Source of the DNA: Blastococcus xanthinilyticus
GTDB taxonomy: Bacteria; Actinomycetota; Actinomycetes; Mycobacteriales; Geodermatophilaceae
Assembly (NCBI RefSeq): GCF_008124835.1
Contig: NZ_VNHW01000003.1
Location: 186,001 to 250,000 of the forward strand
Length of the DNA stretch: 64,000 bases
Direction of reading: 5' to 3'
The first letter of the stretch is position 1; each line of letters begins with the position of its first letter. Both the position numbers and the translations under genes were made by a program. The notes below the pieces were generated by a model that was given only the letters and a program-made list of their open reading frames with translations, had not been told where the DNA came from and did no database searches. This document shows positions 29,192 to 38,472 of this stretch, piece after piece.

Positions 29192-29740
29192 TCAGCGGAC
29201 CTCCGTCACGCGGTCGGGTGCGCGCCGGAGAAGGCGCCGAGGGCTGCTGCCCTGGCGCGCGAGAACCGTGCCCGTGTCGGACAGCCGCCAGGTCGCTGCC
29301 ACGACCCGGCCGTCGCGCAACCAGTCCTCGCGGACGACGGGACGGCGGAGCTGACGCAGGAGCCACTCCGCCGCCCAGGTGGCGTGCTGCTCCGGGGTGG
29401 CGTCCACCCCGATGACGGTGAGGCACTCCGGGGAGTTGCCGTCGTGGTCGTCGAGAGGGTGGTCGTCGCCCCAGACACCCTGCAGGACGTACCCGCCGGA
29501 ACGTCCTGCCGAAGGTCCACCGGTCCAGAAGCCGACCTGCAGAGGACGACGCAGTTCCGAAAGCCCGGGCACGTCGATGTCGATGTAGAGGGGGAGGCCG
29601 ATGTCAGCCGCCCACGTATGGCCCGGTGAGAGCCCATCGAGGGTCCAGCCGCCGACTTCCTCACGCAGCCGGGCCAGGTAGGCGGTCTCAGCCTCGTTCC
29701 GCCCCGGTTGTCCGCCGAACCACTGGGTCTCGCCGCTCAC
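29192..29740 (-). CDS. Hypothetical protein (182 aa), second gene of a coupled pair
   Basis: The GTG at 29740 overlaps the upstream gene's stop (GTGA). The sequence contains LPLYIDIDVPGLSELRRPLQVGF, which looks like a beta-rich core, and ATWAAEWLLRQLRRPVVREDW, an amphipathic helix. No domain is recognised. It is soluble with no signal peptide. Coding bias and the coupling argue that it is real. Confidence 0.68.
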   Translation of the reverse strand: MSGETQWFGGQPGRNEAETAYLARLREEVGGWTLDGLSPGHTWAADIGLPLYIDIDVPGLSELRRPLQVGFWTGGPSAGRSGGYVLQGVWGDDHPLDDHDGNSPECLTVIGVDATPEQHATWAAEWLLRQLRRPVVREDWLRDGRVVAATWRLSDTGTVLARQGSSPRRLLRRAPDRVTEVR

Positions 29741-30198
29741 ACCGGCTCGCCACCGTGCGCAGACCCCTGATCGCCGACTGCCTCGTCGATGGCCCGGCGG
29801 TACTGGCCCCCGTCGAAGACGAAGGGGCCGAAGTCGGTGTAGTCCCGGCGGGGGCGGTGCGGCTGCTCGAAGCGATCCCAGACGACCCGGCCTGCGGAGC
29901 GGCGGATGCGGGCCCGCAGGGGCCAGCACCCCGGAAAGCCGCAGTCGCAGTCCAGGAGCGAGACGGACGGGGCGGGCCACGGCCGTTCTCGTCCCAGGAA
30001 CCGCTGTGCGTCACCCAGGTCGGCCAGGATGGCACGGTCGTATCCGCCCACGACGTCGAAGGACCGGGCGCCCTCGTAGGCGGTCACCAGCTCGGTGAGC
30101 GGGACGTCGTCCACGTACGGCATGACCTCCCAGGCTCCCTCGTGGGAGGCGAGGACGAAGCGCACGGACGCCCCGCTCCATCCACTGGGGTCCGCCAC
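29737..30198 (-). CDS. Hypothetical protein with CxCGxxGC motif (153 aa)
   Basis: I start it at the GTG at 30198 because upstream residues are Arg/Ser-rich noise. It carries LLDCDCGFPGCWPLRARI (~residues 83-100), a compact Cys cluster that could bind zinc or a metal, followed by WDRFEQPHRP and DFGPFVFDGGQYRRAIDE. Overlap of 4 nt with the next gene makes a two-gene unit. Function unknown. Confidence 0.7.
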   Translation of the reverse strand: MADPSGWSGASVRFVLASHEGAWEVMPYVDDVPLTELVTAYEGARSFDVVGGYDRAILADLGDAQRFLGRERPWPAPSVSLLDCDCGFPGCWPLRARIRRSAGRVVWDRFEQPHRPRRDYTDFGPFVFDGGQYRRAIDEAVGDQGSAHGGEPV

Positions 30199-30597
30199 GC
30201 CGGCAGGGTAATCGGGACTACGCAGCCAGCTGCTGGAACGACACCACAGCGGTTCGCAGCTCAGCTGCCGCCGGAACAGCGGCGGAGAACCTCTTGCGGT
30301 GGTCGTCGTCCGGCGTTCCAACGTGGCTTCACCACCGTGGCCAGACGGCTCCCCGCAGACCGACGAGAGGGATTGCGCGCTCCGCTGTCCGGGATCAGCA
30401 GCTCCATGACGCGGGCGCGCCCGAGGAGGCGACGTCGCCGTGGCTGCCTCGAGCCGGGCGGTGCTCGTGACCGTCGAGCGCCGGCTGGACGAGTTGCTCC
30501 CGGGGGAGAGGAGCAGGAGCGGGTACTTGGGCCCTTACGAGCTGTCACGCTCCTGCCACGCTGGACAGTCGATGCGTCGGTCGGGAGGGAGGCGGCG
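30199..30597. other. Intergenic region, no convincing gene
   Basis: About 400 nt between the divergent hypothetical pair and the SARP-type gene. Frames here lack recognisable domains. A good ribosome site (GGGAGGGAGG) lies at its right end before the ATG at 30598. No repeat or structured element seen. Confidence 0.5.
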
Positions 30598-31347
30598 ATG
30601 GACGTCGATGCACCACGGGTGGCGTTGCTCGACGGTTTCCTGATCCACGCCCCGGTCGAGCGGCGTGGTGGCGGCGAGCTCCCGCACACGGTCCAGCGGC
30701 TCGTCGCCCACCTGTGCCTGTGCGGTCGCACGCCCCGGTCGGCACTCGCCGGTCAGCTGTGGCCCGAGGCGTCCGAGGACCACGCGCACGGCAGCCTCAG
30801 ATCGGCCCTGTGGCGGCTGCAGAAGGCGCTGCCCGGGCTCGTCCGCGTGTCCGGCGTCCACCTCTGCCTCGCCGACGGTGTGCGGGTCGACGTCCACGAG
30901 TTGGCGCACTGGGCCGCGCGACTGCGCGACCCGCGGTCGCCGCTGGACGACGTGGCGGTCCCGGCTGCGGCGATGCGGGGCGAGCTCCTCCCCGGTTGGT
31001 ACGACGACTGGGTCATCCTCGAACGGGAGCGGCTGCGGCAGCTGCGCCTGCACGCGCTCGAACTGGTCGCGGCGCGGCTGATCGCAGCGGGGCGCTTCGG
31101 TGACGCGCTCGAGGCCGCGTACGCGGCGGTCGGCGCCGAGCCCCTCCGGGAGAGTGCGCACCGCACGGTCATCCAGGTGCACATGGCCGAGGGGAACGTC
31201 GCCGAGGCGCTACGGGCGTACGAGTACTTCCGCCACCTCTTCGACCGCGAGCTGGGGGTGCGGCCGAGCGGGCAGATGAGTCGTCTCGTCGCGGGCCTGC
31301 TCGGTGTCCCGTCCCCCCGGCCCGGGGGACGCGTTCCCCAGCGCTGA
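30598..31347 (+). CDS. SARP/BTAD-type transcriptional activator
   Basis: The product is 249 residues. The N-terminal ~90 residues resemble an OmpR-like winged helix (LPHTVQRLVAHLCLCGRTPR, ALWRLQKALPGLVRVSG). Residues ~100-240 form the BTAD helical repeats: RGELLPGWYDDWVILERERL, LRESAHRTVIQVHMAEGN and LRAYEYFRHLFDRELG. Such small activators usually control secondary-metabolism or stress genes; no biosynthetic cluster is next to it. It is convergent with the peroxidase across a strong hairpin. Confidence 0.88.
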   Translation: MDVDAPRVALLDGFLIHAPVERRGGGELPHTVQRLVAHLCLCGRTPRSALAGQLWPEASEDHAHGSLRSALWRLQKALPGLVRVSGVHLCLADGVRVDVHELAHWAARLRDPRSPLDDVAVPAAAMRGELLPGWYDDWVILERERLRQLRLHALELVAARLIAAGRFGDALEAAYAAVGAEPLRESAHRTVIQVHMAEGNVAEALRAYEYFRHLFDRELGVRPSGQMSRLVAGLLGVPSPRPGGRVPQR

Positions 31348-31355
31348 CGCGCCTC

Positions 31356-31392
31356 CGGCAGGTCGGCCCGGCCGTGCCGGGCCGACCTGCCG
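31356..31392. terminator. Perfect 17-bp hairpin between convergent genes
   Basis: The arms CGGCAGGTCGGCCCGGC (31356-31372) and GCCGGGCCGACCTGCCG (31376-31392) pair perfectly across a 3-nt loop. It lies 8 nt after the stop of the SARP gene and 37 nt from the stop of the convergent peroxidase gene, so it can serve both transcripts. Confidence 0.85.
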
Positions 31393-31429
31393 CGAACCGC
31401 AAGGGCCGCGGCCTCAGCTCCTCAGCGGC

Positions 31430-32989
31430 TCAGGGCTGCATGGCGAACCGGAGGAGCTGCGGCATGTCGAAGCTGCCGTCGTCCCGCGCCATGGGCGCGG
31501 CCGGCGTCCAGTTCGGCTCGACGTTCACGTAGGACAGCGGATCGTTCGCGAGCAGTCCCAGCAGCACCTCGGCGACGATGCGCCCGCCCACCGGACCGAG
31601 CATCCGGCCCCCCTCCAGGAGCTCGGCCTCCTTGAGCACGTAGAACCACAGCGGCGGATGCATGGCCAGAGCCGCGTCCAGATCGGCCAGGCCGAGCTCG
31701 TTGGCGGAGAGCGGCGTGATGCCCATGGCTCGCGCGACCGCCGTCCCGGACGGCAGTGCCAGCCGCAGGCCCCGCTGGAGGTTCCGCTCGGCGAGCGAGT
31801 GCGGCGGGTCCGACGCGATCGAGCGCGGCAGGTCGGCCAGTGCGCCGGCCAGCGACGTGTCGATCTGCAGGCTGGGCATCGGGTCCGTTCCCGACCCGGG
31901 CATGTCGAAGAGGAACTTCCACTCGACGGCCCACTGCCCCGGCAGGCGGCGGAAGCCGTTGAGGTTCGACAGCTCGTCGGGCGGGTTCTGCGGGCCGAAG
32001 ACGGGGATGGGCCCGGTCTGTCCCTTCACGAAGTCGTTGATGAAGTAGCGGCCCCGGATCATCGAGTGGCCGAACCGGTACGCGGCCACCGCGAACTCCA
32101 CCGGGATGTAGGCGCTGTTGGTCGGCTCGTAGAAGCGGAACCGCGGGCGCAGGAGCGCGATCGCCGGCCGGCCGTGGACGACGAGCTCCTCGACGCGCAG
32201 GATGTCGTCGACGACCTCCTGCCCGACCACCCGCGGCAGGAAGTCGTGCACGACCACCCACTGGTAGTGCCACCGGACCAGGCGCTGGACCTCCTTGAAC
32301 AGGTTGTCACCGGTCAGCGGACTGGTCTGTGCCACGGCCTCCATCACCTTGTTGTGGAACCGCAGCATCGTGCAGTGCAGCTGGGACACCAGCAGGTTCT
32401 CGTCGTTGCGCGGGTCGCCGATCAGCGCCCGGCCGAAGAAGTTCTCGTGGCTGCCGCTGCGGCGGGGGATGTTGCGCGGTAGGTCCGGGCCCGCACCGCT
32501 CGCCTCGCCCGGGACCTCGCCGACGTCCTCACCGAGCAGGAAGCGGGTCAGGCCACCGGACTCCTCGTACATGTAGGGCTGGTCCGCCGGGCCGCGGCCG
32601 TAGACGGAGTCGAGGTCGAACCGAGGCGTCCGGAAGTTGTGCAGGGCATCGGGGTCGTTCTGGCGCTGGAGGCTGGAGACGGGGTCGAAGGTGATGTCGT
32701 GGTCGATGAACTGACCGAGGTAGGTGTACCCCGACGGGATCGTCGCGTTCTCCCTCGGCTGCCCGGGGGCCGTCATCCTCGCCGCCAGGGCGGTCAGGGC
32801 ACCCGGCTGGTGCTCGAAGACCGGGAGGTGGCGGAACATCCGGCCGAACCGGCCGCTCGTGAAGGAGGACGACGGCAGGACGTCGACGCCCCGGTGCAGC
32901 CGCGAGTGTCGCTTGGGCTGGGTGGGTGTGGTGTTGGACGGGGTGATGACGTCGGGGCGTCCGACGTCCTCGGCATCGCGGGTGGTCAT
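31430..32989 (-). CDS. Animal-type heme peroxidase family protein
   Basis: The product is 519 residues. GQFIDHDITFDP (~residue 93) holds the distal His and the calcium-loop Asp of the peroxidase-cyclooxygenase superfamily; proximal His is in AAYRFGHSMIRGRY. NDENLLVSQLHCTMLRFHNKV and LRPRFRFYEPTN are also typical. No signal peptide is visible. Bacterial members oxidise halides or phenols and may have antimicrobial roles; the substrate is not known. It is a single gene. Confidence 0.9.
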   Translation of the reverse strand: MTTRDAEDVGRPDVITPSNTTPTQPKRHSRLHRGVDVLPSSSFTSGRFGRMFRHLPVFEHQPGALTALAARMTAPGQPRENATIPSGYTYLGQFIDHDITFDPVSSLQRQNDPDALHNFRTPRFDLDSVYGRGPADQPYMYEESGGLTRFLLGEDVGEVPGEASGAGPDLPRNIPRRSGSHENFFGRALIGDPRNDENLLVSQLHCTMLRFHNKVMEAVAQTSPLTGDNLFKEVQRLVRWHYQWVVVHDFLPRVVGQEVVDDILRVEELVVHGRPAIALLRPRFRFYEPTNSAYIPVEFAVAAYRFGHSMIRGRYFINDFVKGQTGPIPVFGPQNPPDELSNLNGFRRLPGQWAVEWKFLFDMPGSGTDPMPSLQIDTSLAGALADLPRSIASDPPHSLAERNLQRGLRLALPSGTAVARAMGITPLSANELGLADLDAALAMHPPLWFYVLKEAELLEGGRMLGPVGGRIVAEVLLGLLANDPLSYVNVEPNWTPAAPMARDDGSFDMPQLLRFAMQP

Positions 32990-33257
32990 GAGCGGATCCC
33001 CTTCTGCGTCGGGTGCTTCGCGGGGGAGCGCTACGGCTCGGGCCGGTCGACCGCCGGCGGCCGATCCCGTGCGCTCATCCCCGCGCGCTGATCCTGGGCG
33101 GCGGGCGTCACTCCTCCGTCACGACCGCGTCAGCGCAGCCGACGTCCCCGCCGGCTGGGCTGGTTCCCCACCGGCGGCGACGTCCGGGCAGGACCTGGAA
33201 CGCAGTCCCGACCGCCGGGCACCACCGGACAGGTGGACCTGGCTCAGCTCGCAGGGC

Positions 33258-34697
33258 TCAATTCGCAGAGCTCAGCGAGCAGGTGTTCAGCAGCTCCGGG
33301 TCGGTGGCGCCGTTGCCGGCCGGGCGGGGCACGGTCGTGCTCGCCGGCGGCCGCTCGCGGTCCTCGACCCAGGCGGTGAGGGCGTCGAAGGCGGTCCGGA
33401 AGCAGGGCAGCATCGGGCGGAGGGTGTCGGGGTCCAGCCCCACCAGGCTGTCCACGTGGTTGCCGCCCTCGATGCGGTAGTAGCGGTGCAGCCGGCTCCG
33501 GTACTGGTCGGCGACCATCTCGGCGTAGACGTCGCTGTCGGTGCTGATCGGCAGCAGGGTGTCCAGCGTCCCGTGCAGGGTCAGCAGCGGCTTCTTGATC
33601 TTGCCGGTCAGGCTGATCCGGGCCAGCGCTCTGTGCACGTCCTCGGACTCGGGGCCGGCGAACCACGCGTCGTAGGCGGCGTCACTGGGGCACGGTGCCA
33701 GGATCTCGGCCAGCGTCGTCCCCGCCGTCGCCCCCGGGCAGTCCGGGTCGTACGCCGGGTCGAACTCGGCCCGGTAGATCTTCTGCGTCAGGCTCCAGTA
33801 CACCTGCTGGTGGTAGGGCCACAGCGCCTCGGACCCGCGGGCGAAGCCGGCGGCGTACATGTCCTCCGCGTCGGCCTGGCCCAGGACGTAGCGCACGGCC
33901 GTGGGCAGGTAGGTGAACAGGTTGGGCCCGTCCGGCGTGAACAGGGTGCCTTCCCAGTCGACGCCGCCGTCGTAGAGCGGCGCGCGGTTCTCCAGCTGCC
34001 AGCGCACCAGGTAGCCGCCGTTGCTGATGCCGGCCATGTACGTCCGCTCGGGCCGGTGGCCGAAGCGCTCGCGCAGCGCGCCCTGGGCAGCGATCGTGAG
34101 CTGGGTGACCCGGTCGTGCCACTCGACCACGGCGTCGCCGGGCCGGTCGCCGTCCAGGTAGAAGTCGGGACTGTTGTTGCCCTTGTCCGTGGAGGCGAAG
34201 GCGAAGCCCTGGGCGAGGACGAAGTCGGAGATCAGGAAGTCGTTGGCGTACTGCTTGCGGTTGCCCGGCGCGCCGGTCACCACCAGGCCGCCGTTCCAGT
34301 CGTCCGGGATGCGCAGCACGAACTGGCTGTCGTGGTTCCAGCCGTGGGTGGTGTTGAAGCTCGAGGTGTCCGGGAAGTAGCCGTCGACCTGCAGCCCCGG
34401 CACACCGCTGGGGTTGGCCGTGCCGGGCGCGTGGAGGGAGAGCCAGTCCGTCTGGTCGGTGTACTGGCCCGCGGGTGCCTGGAGCAGCCCGGCGGTGGTG
34501 ATGTCCGGCAGGCAGGCGGTGACGGCCAGCTCGGCGCCGGGCACGTGCACCGTGTCGTCGGCGGTGCAGGGCTCGCCTCCCGGACCGTGGCCGGGCCCGT
34601 GGCCGCCCGGGTGCGCGGCTGCCGGCCCGGCCGGCAACGCGAGTGCCACCGCGGTGCCGAGAGTGAGGAGCAGGGTGGGACGTCGTCGCAGGCGCAT
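33258..34697 (-). CDS. Secreted alpha/beta hydrolase, tannase/3-hydroxybutyrate oligomer hydrolase-like
   Basis: The product is 479 residues. A signal peptide covers residues 1-28 (twin hydrophobic block ending AGPAAAHP), followed by a His/Gly-rich linker. WNGGLVVTGAPGNRKQY and the nucleophile elbow MAGISNGGYLVRW (Ser ~195), LTLHGTLDTLLPI (acid) and IEGGNHVDS (His) give a complete catalytic triad. Several Cys may form disulfides. It probably works outside the cell on esters or oligomers. Confidence 0.86.
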   Translation of the reverse strand: MRLRRRPTLLLTLGTAVALALPAGPAAAHPGGHGPGHGPGGEPCTADDTVHVPGAELAVTACLPDITTAGLLQAPAGQYTDQTDWLSLHAPGTANPSGVPGLQVDGYFPDTSSFNTTHGWNHDSQFVLRIPDDWNGGLVVTGAPGNRKQYANDFLISDFVLAQGFAFASTDKGNNSPDFYLDGDRPGDAVVEWHDRVTQLTIAAQGALRERFGHRPERTYMAGISNGGYLVRWQLENRAPLYDGGVDWEGTLFTPDGPNLFTYLPTAVRYVLGQADAEDMYAAGFARGSEALWPYHQQVYWSLTQKIYRAEFDPAYDPDCPGATAGTTLAEILAPCPSDAAYDAWFAGPESEDVHRALARISLTGKIKKPLLTLHGTLDTLLPISTDSDVYAEMVADQYRSRLHRYYRIEGGNHVDSLVGLDPDTLRPMLPCFRTAFDALTAWVEDRERPPASTTVPRPAGNGATDPELLNTCSLSSAN

Positions 34698-34835
34698 CAG
34701 TTCTCCCTCGGCGGATCGGCCCCGAGATCGTGACGCAGGTCACGGCGCAAGGCAAGGGTCAGCCCTGAAGACGCTCGACCGGCGACAGGATGCCCGTATC
34801 GACTTATATAAGGAGGGGAGGTAGGGTCCCGGTTC

Positions 34836-35243
34836 GTGTACGCGTTCGACGTCCTCGGCGACCCGGTGCGGCGACGAATACTGGAGCTGCTCGCCGACGG
34901 CGAGCAGACCTCCGGTCAGCTCACGGACGTGATCCGGGCCGAGTTCGGACTCTCCCAGCCGGGTGTCTCACAGCATCTGCGCGTGCTGCGTGACAGCGGG
35001 TTCACGTCGGTGCGACCCGAGGGTGCTCGCCGGTTCTATGCCGTCGAGCCCGGGCCGCTGAGCGAGGTCGACGCATGGTTGGACCGGTTCCGCCGGTTGT
35101 GGCAACACCGCCTCGACGCCCTGGAGACCGAACTGGCCCGGGGCAGGCGAGCGGCTCGGTCTCCGGCCGGCGGGGAGCCCACCCGACCGGCCGGGCCTGG
35201 CATCGATGTGGACGAGACCGATCCAGCTGCGAAGGGAACCTGA
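34836..35243 (+). CDS. ArsR-family transcriptional regulator
   Basis: The product is 135 residues from the GTG at 34836. The winged helix is clear: VLGDPVRRRILELLADGEQT and LSQPGVSQHLRVLRDSGFTS. No metal-binding Cys pair is seen, which fits the ArsR group paired with SRPBCC/AHSA1 proteins. The stop is 2 nt before the GTG of the SRPBCC gene. A TATATAAGG stretch at 34805-34813 may be the -10 region. Confidence 0.9.
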   Translation: MYAFDVLGDPVRRRILELLADGEQTSGQLTDVIRAEFGLSQPGVSQHLRVLRDSGFTSVRPEGARRFYAVEPGPLSEVDAWLDRFRRLWQHRLDALETELARGRRAARSPAGGEPTRPAGPGIDVDETDPAAKGT

Positions 35244-35244
35244 C

Positions 35245-35889
35245 GTGAAAGACCTGCTGGACCAACTGGCCGCCACGCAGCGGGCGATGGGCAAGGGCAG
35301 CGTGCCCGCCGGCGAGGCGTACACCATCGAGTTGCGGCGGCGGTACGAAGCGCAGATCGACGACGTCTGGGACGCCGTCACCAGCCCCGAGCGGTTGCAC
35401 CGCTGGTTGAGTTCGGTCACCGGGGATCTGCGGGTCGGCGGGAAGTTCGCGTTGGACAGCGGCGAGCACGGCGAGATCCTCCGGTGCGAGCCGCCGCGTC
35501 TGCTGAAGGTGTCCTGGCTCTTCGGGCCGGACGCCGACGCCTGGCCCGGCACGAGCGAGGTGGAGGTGCGCCTGGTCCCGGTCGCGACCGGGACCACCCA
35601 TGTCGAGCTGATCCACGCAGCGGTCGTCGAGGAACCGCTCTTCCCGACCTACGGCCCCGGTGCCGGCGGCGTCGGCTGGGACCTGTACCTCCTCGCCCTG
35701 GCCCGGCTGTTGGCCGGTCGCGAGACCGCCGACCACGAGGTGGTCCAGCAATCGCCCGAAGGGCGCGAGTTCATCCGCCGCAGCGCTGCGGCCTGGGGCG
35801 ATGCGCACCTGGCCGCCGGTGGCGAACCGGAGCACGTCGCGGCTGCAGTCGAGGCCACCAGCACGTTCTACGCGCCCGACCCGAGCTGA
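35245..35889 (+). CDS. SRPBCC/AHSA1-family protein
   Basis: The product is 214 residues. YTIELRRRYEAQIDDVWDAV, then LHRWLSSVTGDLRVGGKF and LKVSWLFGPDA are the START-like fold of activator of Hsp90 ATPase (AHSA1) proteins, which bind hydrophobic ligands. It is co-transcribed with the ArsR regulator, a pairing seen in many actinobacteria, and the ligand may be the regulator's signal (inference). Confidence 0.9.
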   Translation: MKDLLDQLAATQRAMGKGSVPAGEAYTIELRRRYEAQIDDVWDAVTSPERLHRWLSSVTGDLRVGGKFALDSGEHGEILRCEPPRLLKVSWLFGPDADAWPGTSEVEVRLVPVATGTTHVELIHAAVVEEPLFPTYGPGAGGVGWDLYLLALARLLAGRETADHEVVQQSPEGREFIRRSAAAWGDAHLAAGGEPEHVAAAVEATSTFYAPDPS

Positions 35890-36043
35890 CATTCCCGCTG
35901 CGGTGGGCTGATCGGCATTCCCGGCGGTCGCGCAGCCGATGCGAGGTGTCGATTCGCGAGACGAACGTCAGACCGCGTCCGTCGAGGAGCAGGACGAGCA
36001 GCACAACAGGCAGGTCATCCCACAGCCAGGAGGAACGGGCGAC

Positions 36044-36535
36044 ATGAAGTACACCAACTCGATCGAGATCGCCCTGCCGCGGGAGAAAGTGGCTCAACTG
36101 CTCGCCGACCCGGCACACCTACCGAAGTGGCTGCGGGGCCTGGTGCTGCGCGAGCCCGTGAACGGGGTGCACGGGCAGCTCGGCACCAGGTCGCGGGTGG
36201 TGATGCAGTGGGGGCAGCGGAAGACCGAGATGACCGAGACGATCACCCGCCGGGATCCGGCGGACCTGCACGGGATCCCGACCGACAGCGTCGTCCACTT
36301 CGACCGCGAGATCGTCGGCGCGGGCATGCGGAGCGTCCAGCGTGATCGGCTGACCGAGGCCCACCCGGACACGACGCTCTGGGAGAGCGAGAGCGAGTAC
36401 CGGTTCAGCAGCCTGCCGATGCGGCTGGTGGCGCTGCTGATGCCCGGCTCCTTCCGCAAGCAGTCGCAGCAGCACATGCAGGACTTCAAGGCGTTCGCCG
36501 AACAGGGAAAGGATGTCCGCGAGAGCGAGAACTGA
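36044..36535 (+). CDS. SRPBCC-family protein
   Basis: The product is 163 residues; AGGAGG lies 7 nt upstream of the ATG. NSIEIALPREKVAQLLADPA followed by WLRGLVLREPV and TLWESESEYRFSS fit a START-like lipid- or aromatic-binding fold. It is 154 nt after the AHSA1 gene and possibly part of the same unit. Confidence 0.85.
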   Translation: MKYTNSIEIALPREKVAQLLADPAHLPKWLRGLVLREPVNGVHGQLGTRSRVVMQWGQRKTEMTETITRRDPADLHGIPTDSVVHFDREIVGAGMRSVQRDRLTEAHPDTTLWESESEYRFSSLPMRLVALLMPGSFRKQSQQHMQDFKAFAEQGKDVRESEN

Positions 36536-36662
36536 GCTGCCGCGACGGGCAGCCAGAATCTCCGGACGGCTGTCAGCCGCTGCTTGGAGGCCCGCTGCGT
36601 GCGCACACGGCTGAGGCGGCCCGGGGGCCATCGCGAGTGTCCACTCCTTCCTCGCGCGGTCC

Positions 36663-37061
36663 ATGTCTGACGGGCGGGTGCCCGTTATCGGATGGCCACG
36701 CGAAGCGGCGCGCTGGGATCGTTCCGGCATGCCGCCCGGCGACGTGCGCCCGCCGTTCGATCAGTTCCTGCTCACCGCCGAGGCGGTTGCTCGCGCTCGG
36801 CCCGACGTGGACGTCGAGATGGCTCGCGAGGTGTTCCGCGAGGCGGCGACCCTGCTCGACGACGGGCTGGCCCTCGAGGGTCTGGACTCCCACGACGCCG
36901 GTGCGCTCGTCGCTGGGCTGTGCGTCGATCTCGTGGCCGAGGATCCTGGCGCCGCCGTGCGCGCTCGATCGCGGGCGGTGCTGGAGAACCCGGGAGACCT
37001 GCACGATCCAGCGGGCGTCTCCGCGGCGTATCTGTTCGCGGCATCGGTCCTTCAGCTGTGA
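36663..37061 (+). CDS. Hypothetical protein (132 aa, shorter if started at 36729)
   Basis: Coding bias is good and the product is acidic and helical (AEAVARARPDVDVEMAREVF, SHDAGALVAGLCVDLVAEDP). The ATG at 36729 (MPPGDVRPPFDQF) may be the true start because the first 22 residues are less protein-like. No domain recognised. Confidence 0.6.
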   Translation: MSDGRVPVIGWPREAARWDRSGMPPGDVRPPFDQFLLTAEAVARARPDVDVEMAREVFREAATLLDDGLALEGLDSHDAGALVAGLCVDLVAEDPGAAVRARSRAVLENPGDLHDPAGVSAAYLFAASVLQL

Positions 37062-37237
37062 GCATCGGGTGCAGGACCTGCGCCGTCCCGAACACGCCAC
37101 GTGATCGCCCGCGGGAGACTCAACGGCGCGGCAGGTCCGACGCCTGCGCCCCGCCTGCTCGTCCCCCTGGACGAGACGGCGCGGTACGCAGCCAGGGACG
37201 CGTCACAGGACGGGTCGGAGCCACGACGGCCCATCGG

Positions 37238-38296
37238 TCAGCGACCGATGGGCCTCGCCCTGTCCTGGTCGGGCCACCGGCTGGCGACTGGGAGCGATCC
37301 GGGCAGCCCGAACCACGGGAGCACGCCGCTCTCGAACCGGGTCATGGCGCATATGCGGTCGCCGGCCACGGTGAGGACGTAGAGGCCGGCTGCGCGGCGG
37401 GCGCCGGTAGAGGCGCGGAGGTAGGCCCCCAGGGCCGGCTGACCGTTGGCTCGGGTCGGGACGAGGTCGAACCGGCGGCCGGATCCGAAGATGCTGCCGC
37501 ACAACCGGATCGCAGCATCGCGGCCCGTGTACTCGAAGGGGATCGGCGGCATGGAGACGAAGACGTCGTCGGTCAGCAGGGCCACGAGCGCATCGAGGTC
37601 GGCGGACTCCCAGGCGCGGACGAAGCTGCCGACGATCGCGGCCTCGTCCGGTGAGCCAGGGGCGGGTGGCGGTTCTCGGCCGGCACCCTGCAGGCGGCGC
37701 TGGAGTCCGCTGCGCGCCCGCTTGAGCGCGCTGTTGACCGAGTCGACGGTCGAGCCCAGCATGCCGGCCACCTCGCGGGAGTGGAACCCGAGGACGTCCC
37801 GCAGGATCAGGACGGCGATCTGGCGCGGGGGGAGGACCTGCAGGGCCGTGACGAAGGCCAGGGAGATGGACTCGGTCAGTTCGTAGCGGGATTCTGGACC
37901 GGATGCCCCCTCGATCGGACTGCCGATGAGGGCGTCGGGACAGGGCTCGAGCCAGGTGACCTCGCCGAGGCTCGTCGGCTCGGGCGGTTCGACGTCGGGC
38001 ACGTCCCACGCCGTGGCGGGCCGCCGACCGGCCGCTCGGCGCGCGTTGAGGGACTGGTTCGTCGCGATGCGGTAGAGCCAGGTGCGGAGCGTGGCCCGCT
38101 CCTCGACGAACCCGCCGATGCCTCGCCAGGCCGCCAACAGCGTCTCCTGGACGACGTCCTCGGCGTCCTGGAGGGACCCGAGCATCCGGTAGCAGTGCAC
38201 CTGGAGCTCCCGCCGGTGCGGCTCGGTGAGCTCCCGGAACGCGCCGCCGTCCCCGGCCTGCGCCTTCGAGATCAGGTCGGATCTCACCGCGGTCAC
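37238..38296 (-). CDS. ECF sigma factor with C-terminal SnoaL-like domain
   Basis: The product is 352 residues. Region 2: QVHCYRMLGSLQDAEDVVQE; region 4: LPPRQIAVLILRDVLGFHSR followed by DSVNSALKRARSGL. Residues ~205-335 resemble a SnoaL-like fold (FVRAWESADLDALVALLTDD, YLRASTGARRAAGLYVL), as in the SigG/SigJ-related ECF groups that lack a classical anti-sigma factor. The C-terminal domain is thought to control activity. The divergent gene is a DHFR-like protein. Confidence 0.9.
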   Translation of the reverse strand: MTAVRSDLISKAQAGDGGAFRELTEPHRRELQVHCYRMLGSLQDAEDVVQETLLAAWRGIGGFVEERATLRTWLYRIATNQSLNARRAAGRRPATAWDVPDVEPPEPTSLGEVTWLEPCPDALIGSPIEGASGPESRYELTESISLAFVTALQVLPPRQIAVLILRDVLGFHSREVAGMLGSTVDSVNSALKRARSGLQRRLQGAGREPPPAPGSPDEAAIVGSFVRAWESADLDALVALLTDDVFVSMPPIPFEYTGRDAAIRLCGSIFGSGRRFDLVPTRANGQPALGAYLRASTGARRAAGLYVLTVAGDRICAMTRFESGVLPWFGLPGSLPVASRWPDQDRARPIGR

Positions 38297-38472
38297 AGGC
38301 GTCCCTCCGTCCGGGCCGTGATCACCAGGTCGTCCTGTACGTACACCGGGCGAGCGACGAAGTGGGCGGTTCCCGACCGCCCACTTCCCCGACGCCGCGG
38401 TGTCTGCCTCATCGATGCGGGCTTTCGGCGCCCGGCATCGACCGGAGCATCAGCGGACGAGGGAGAACCACG

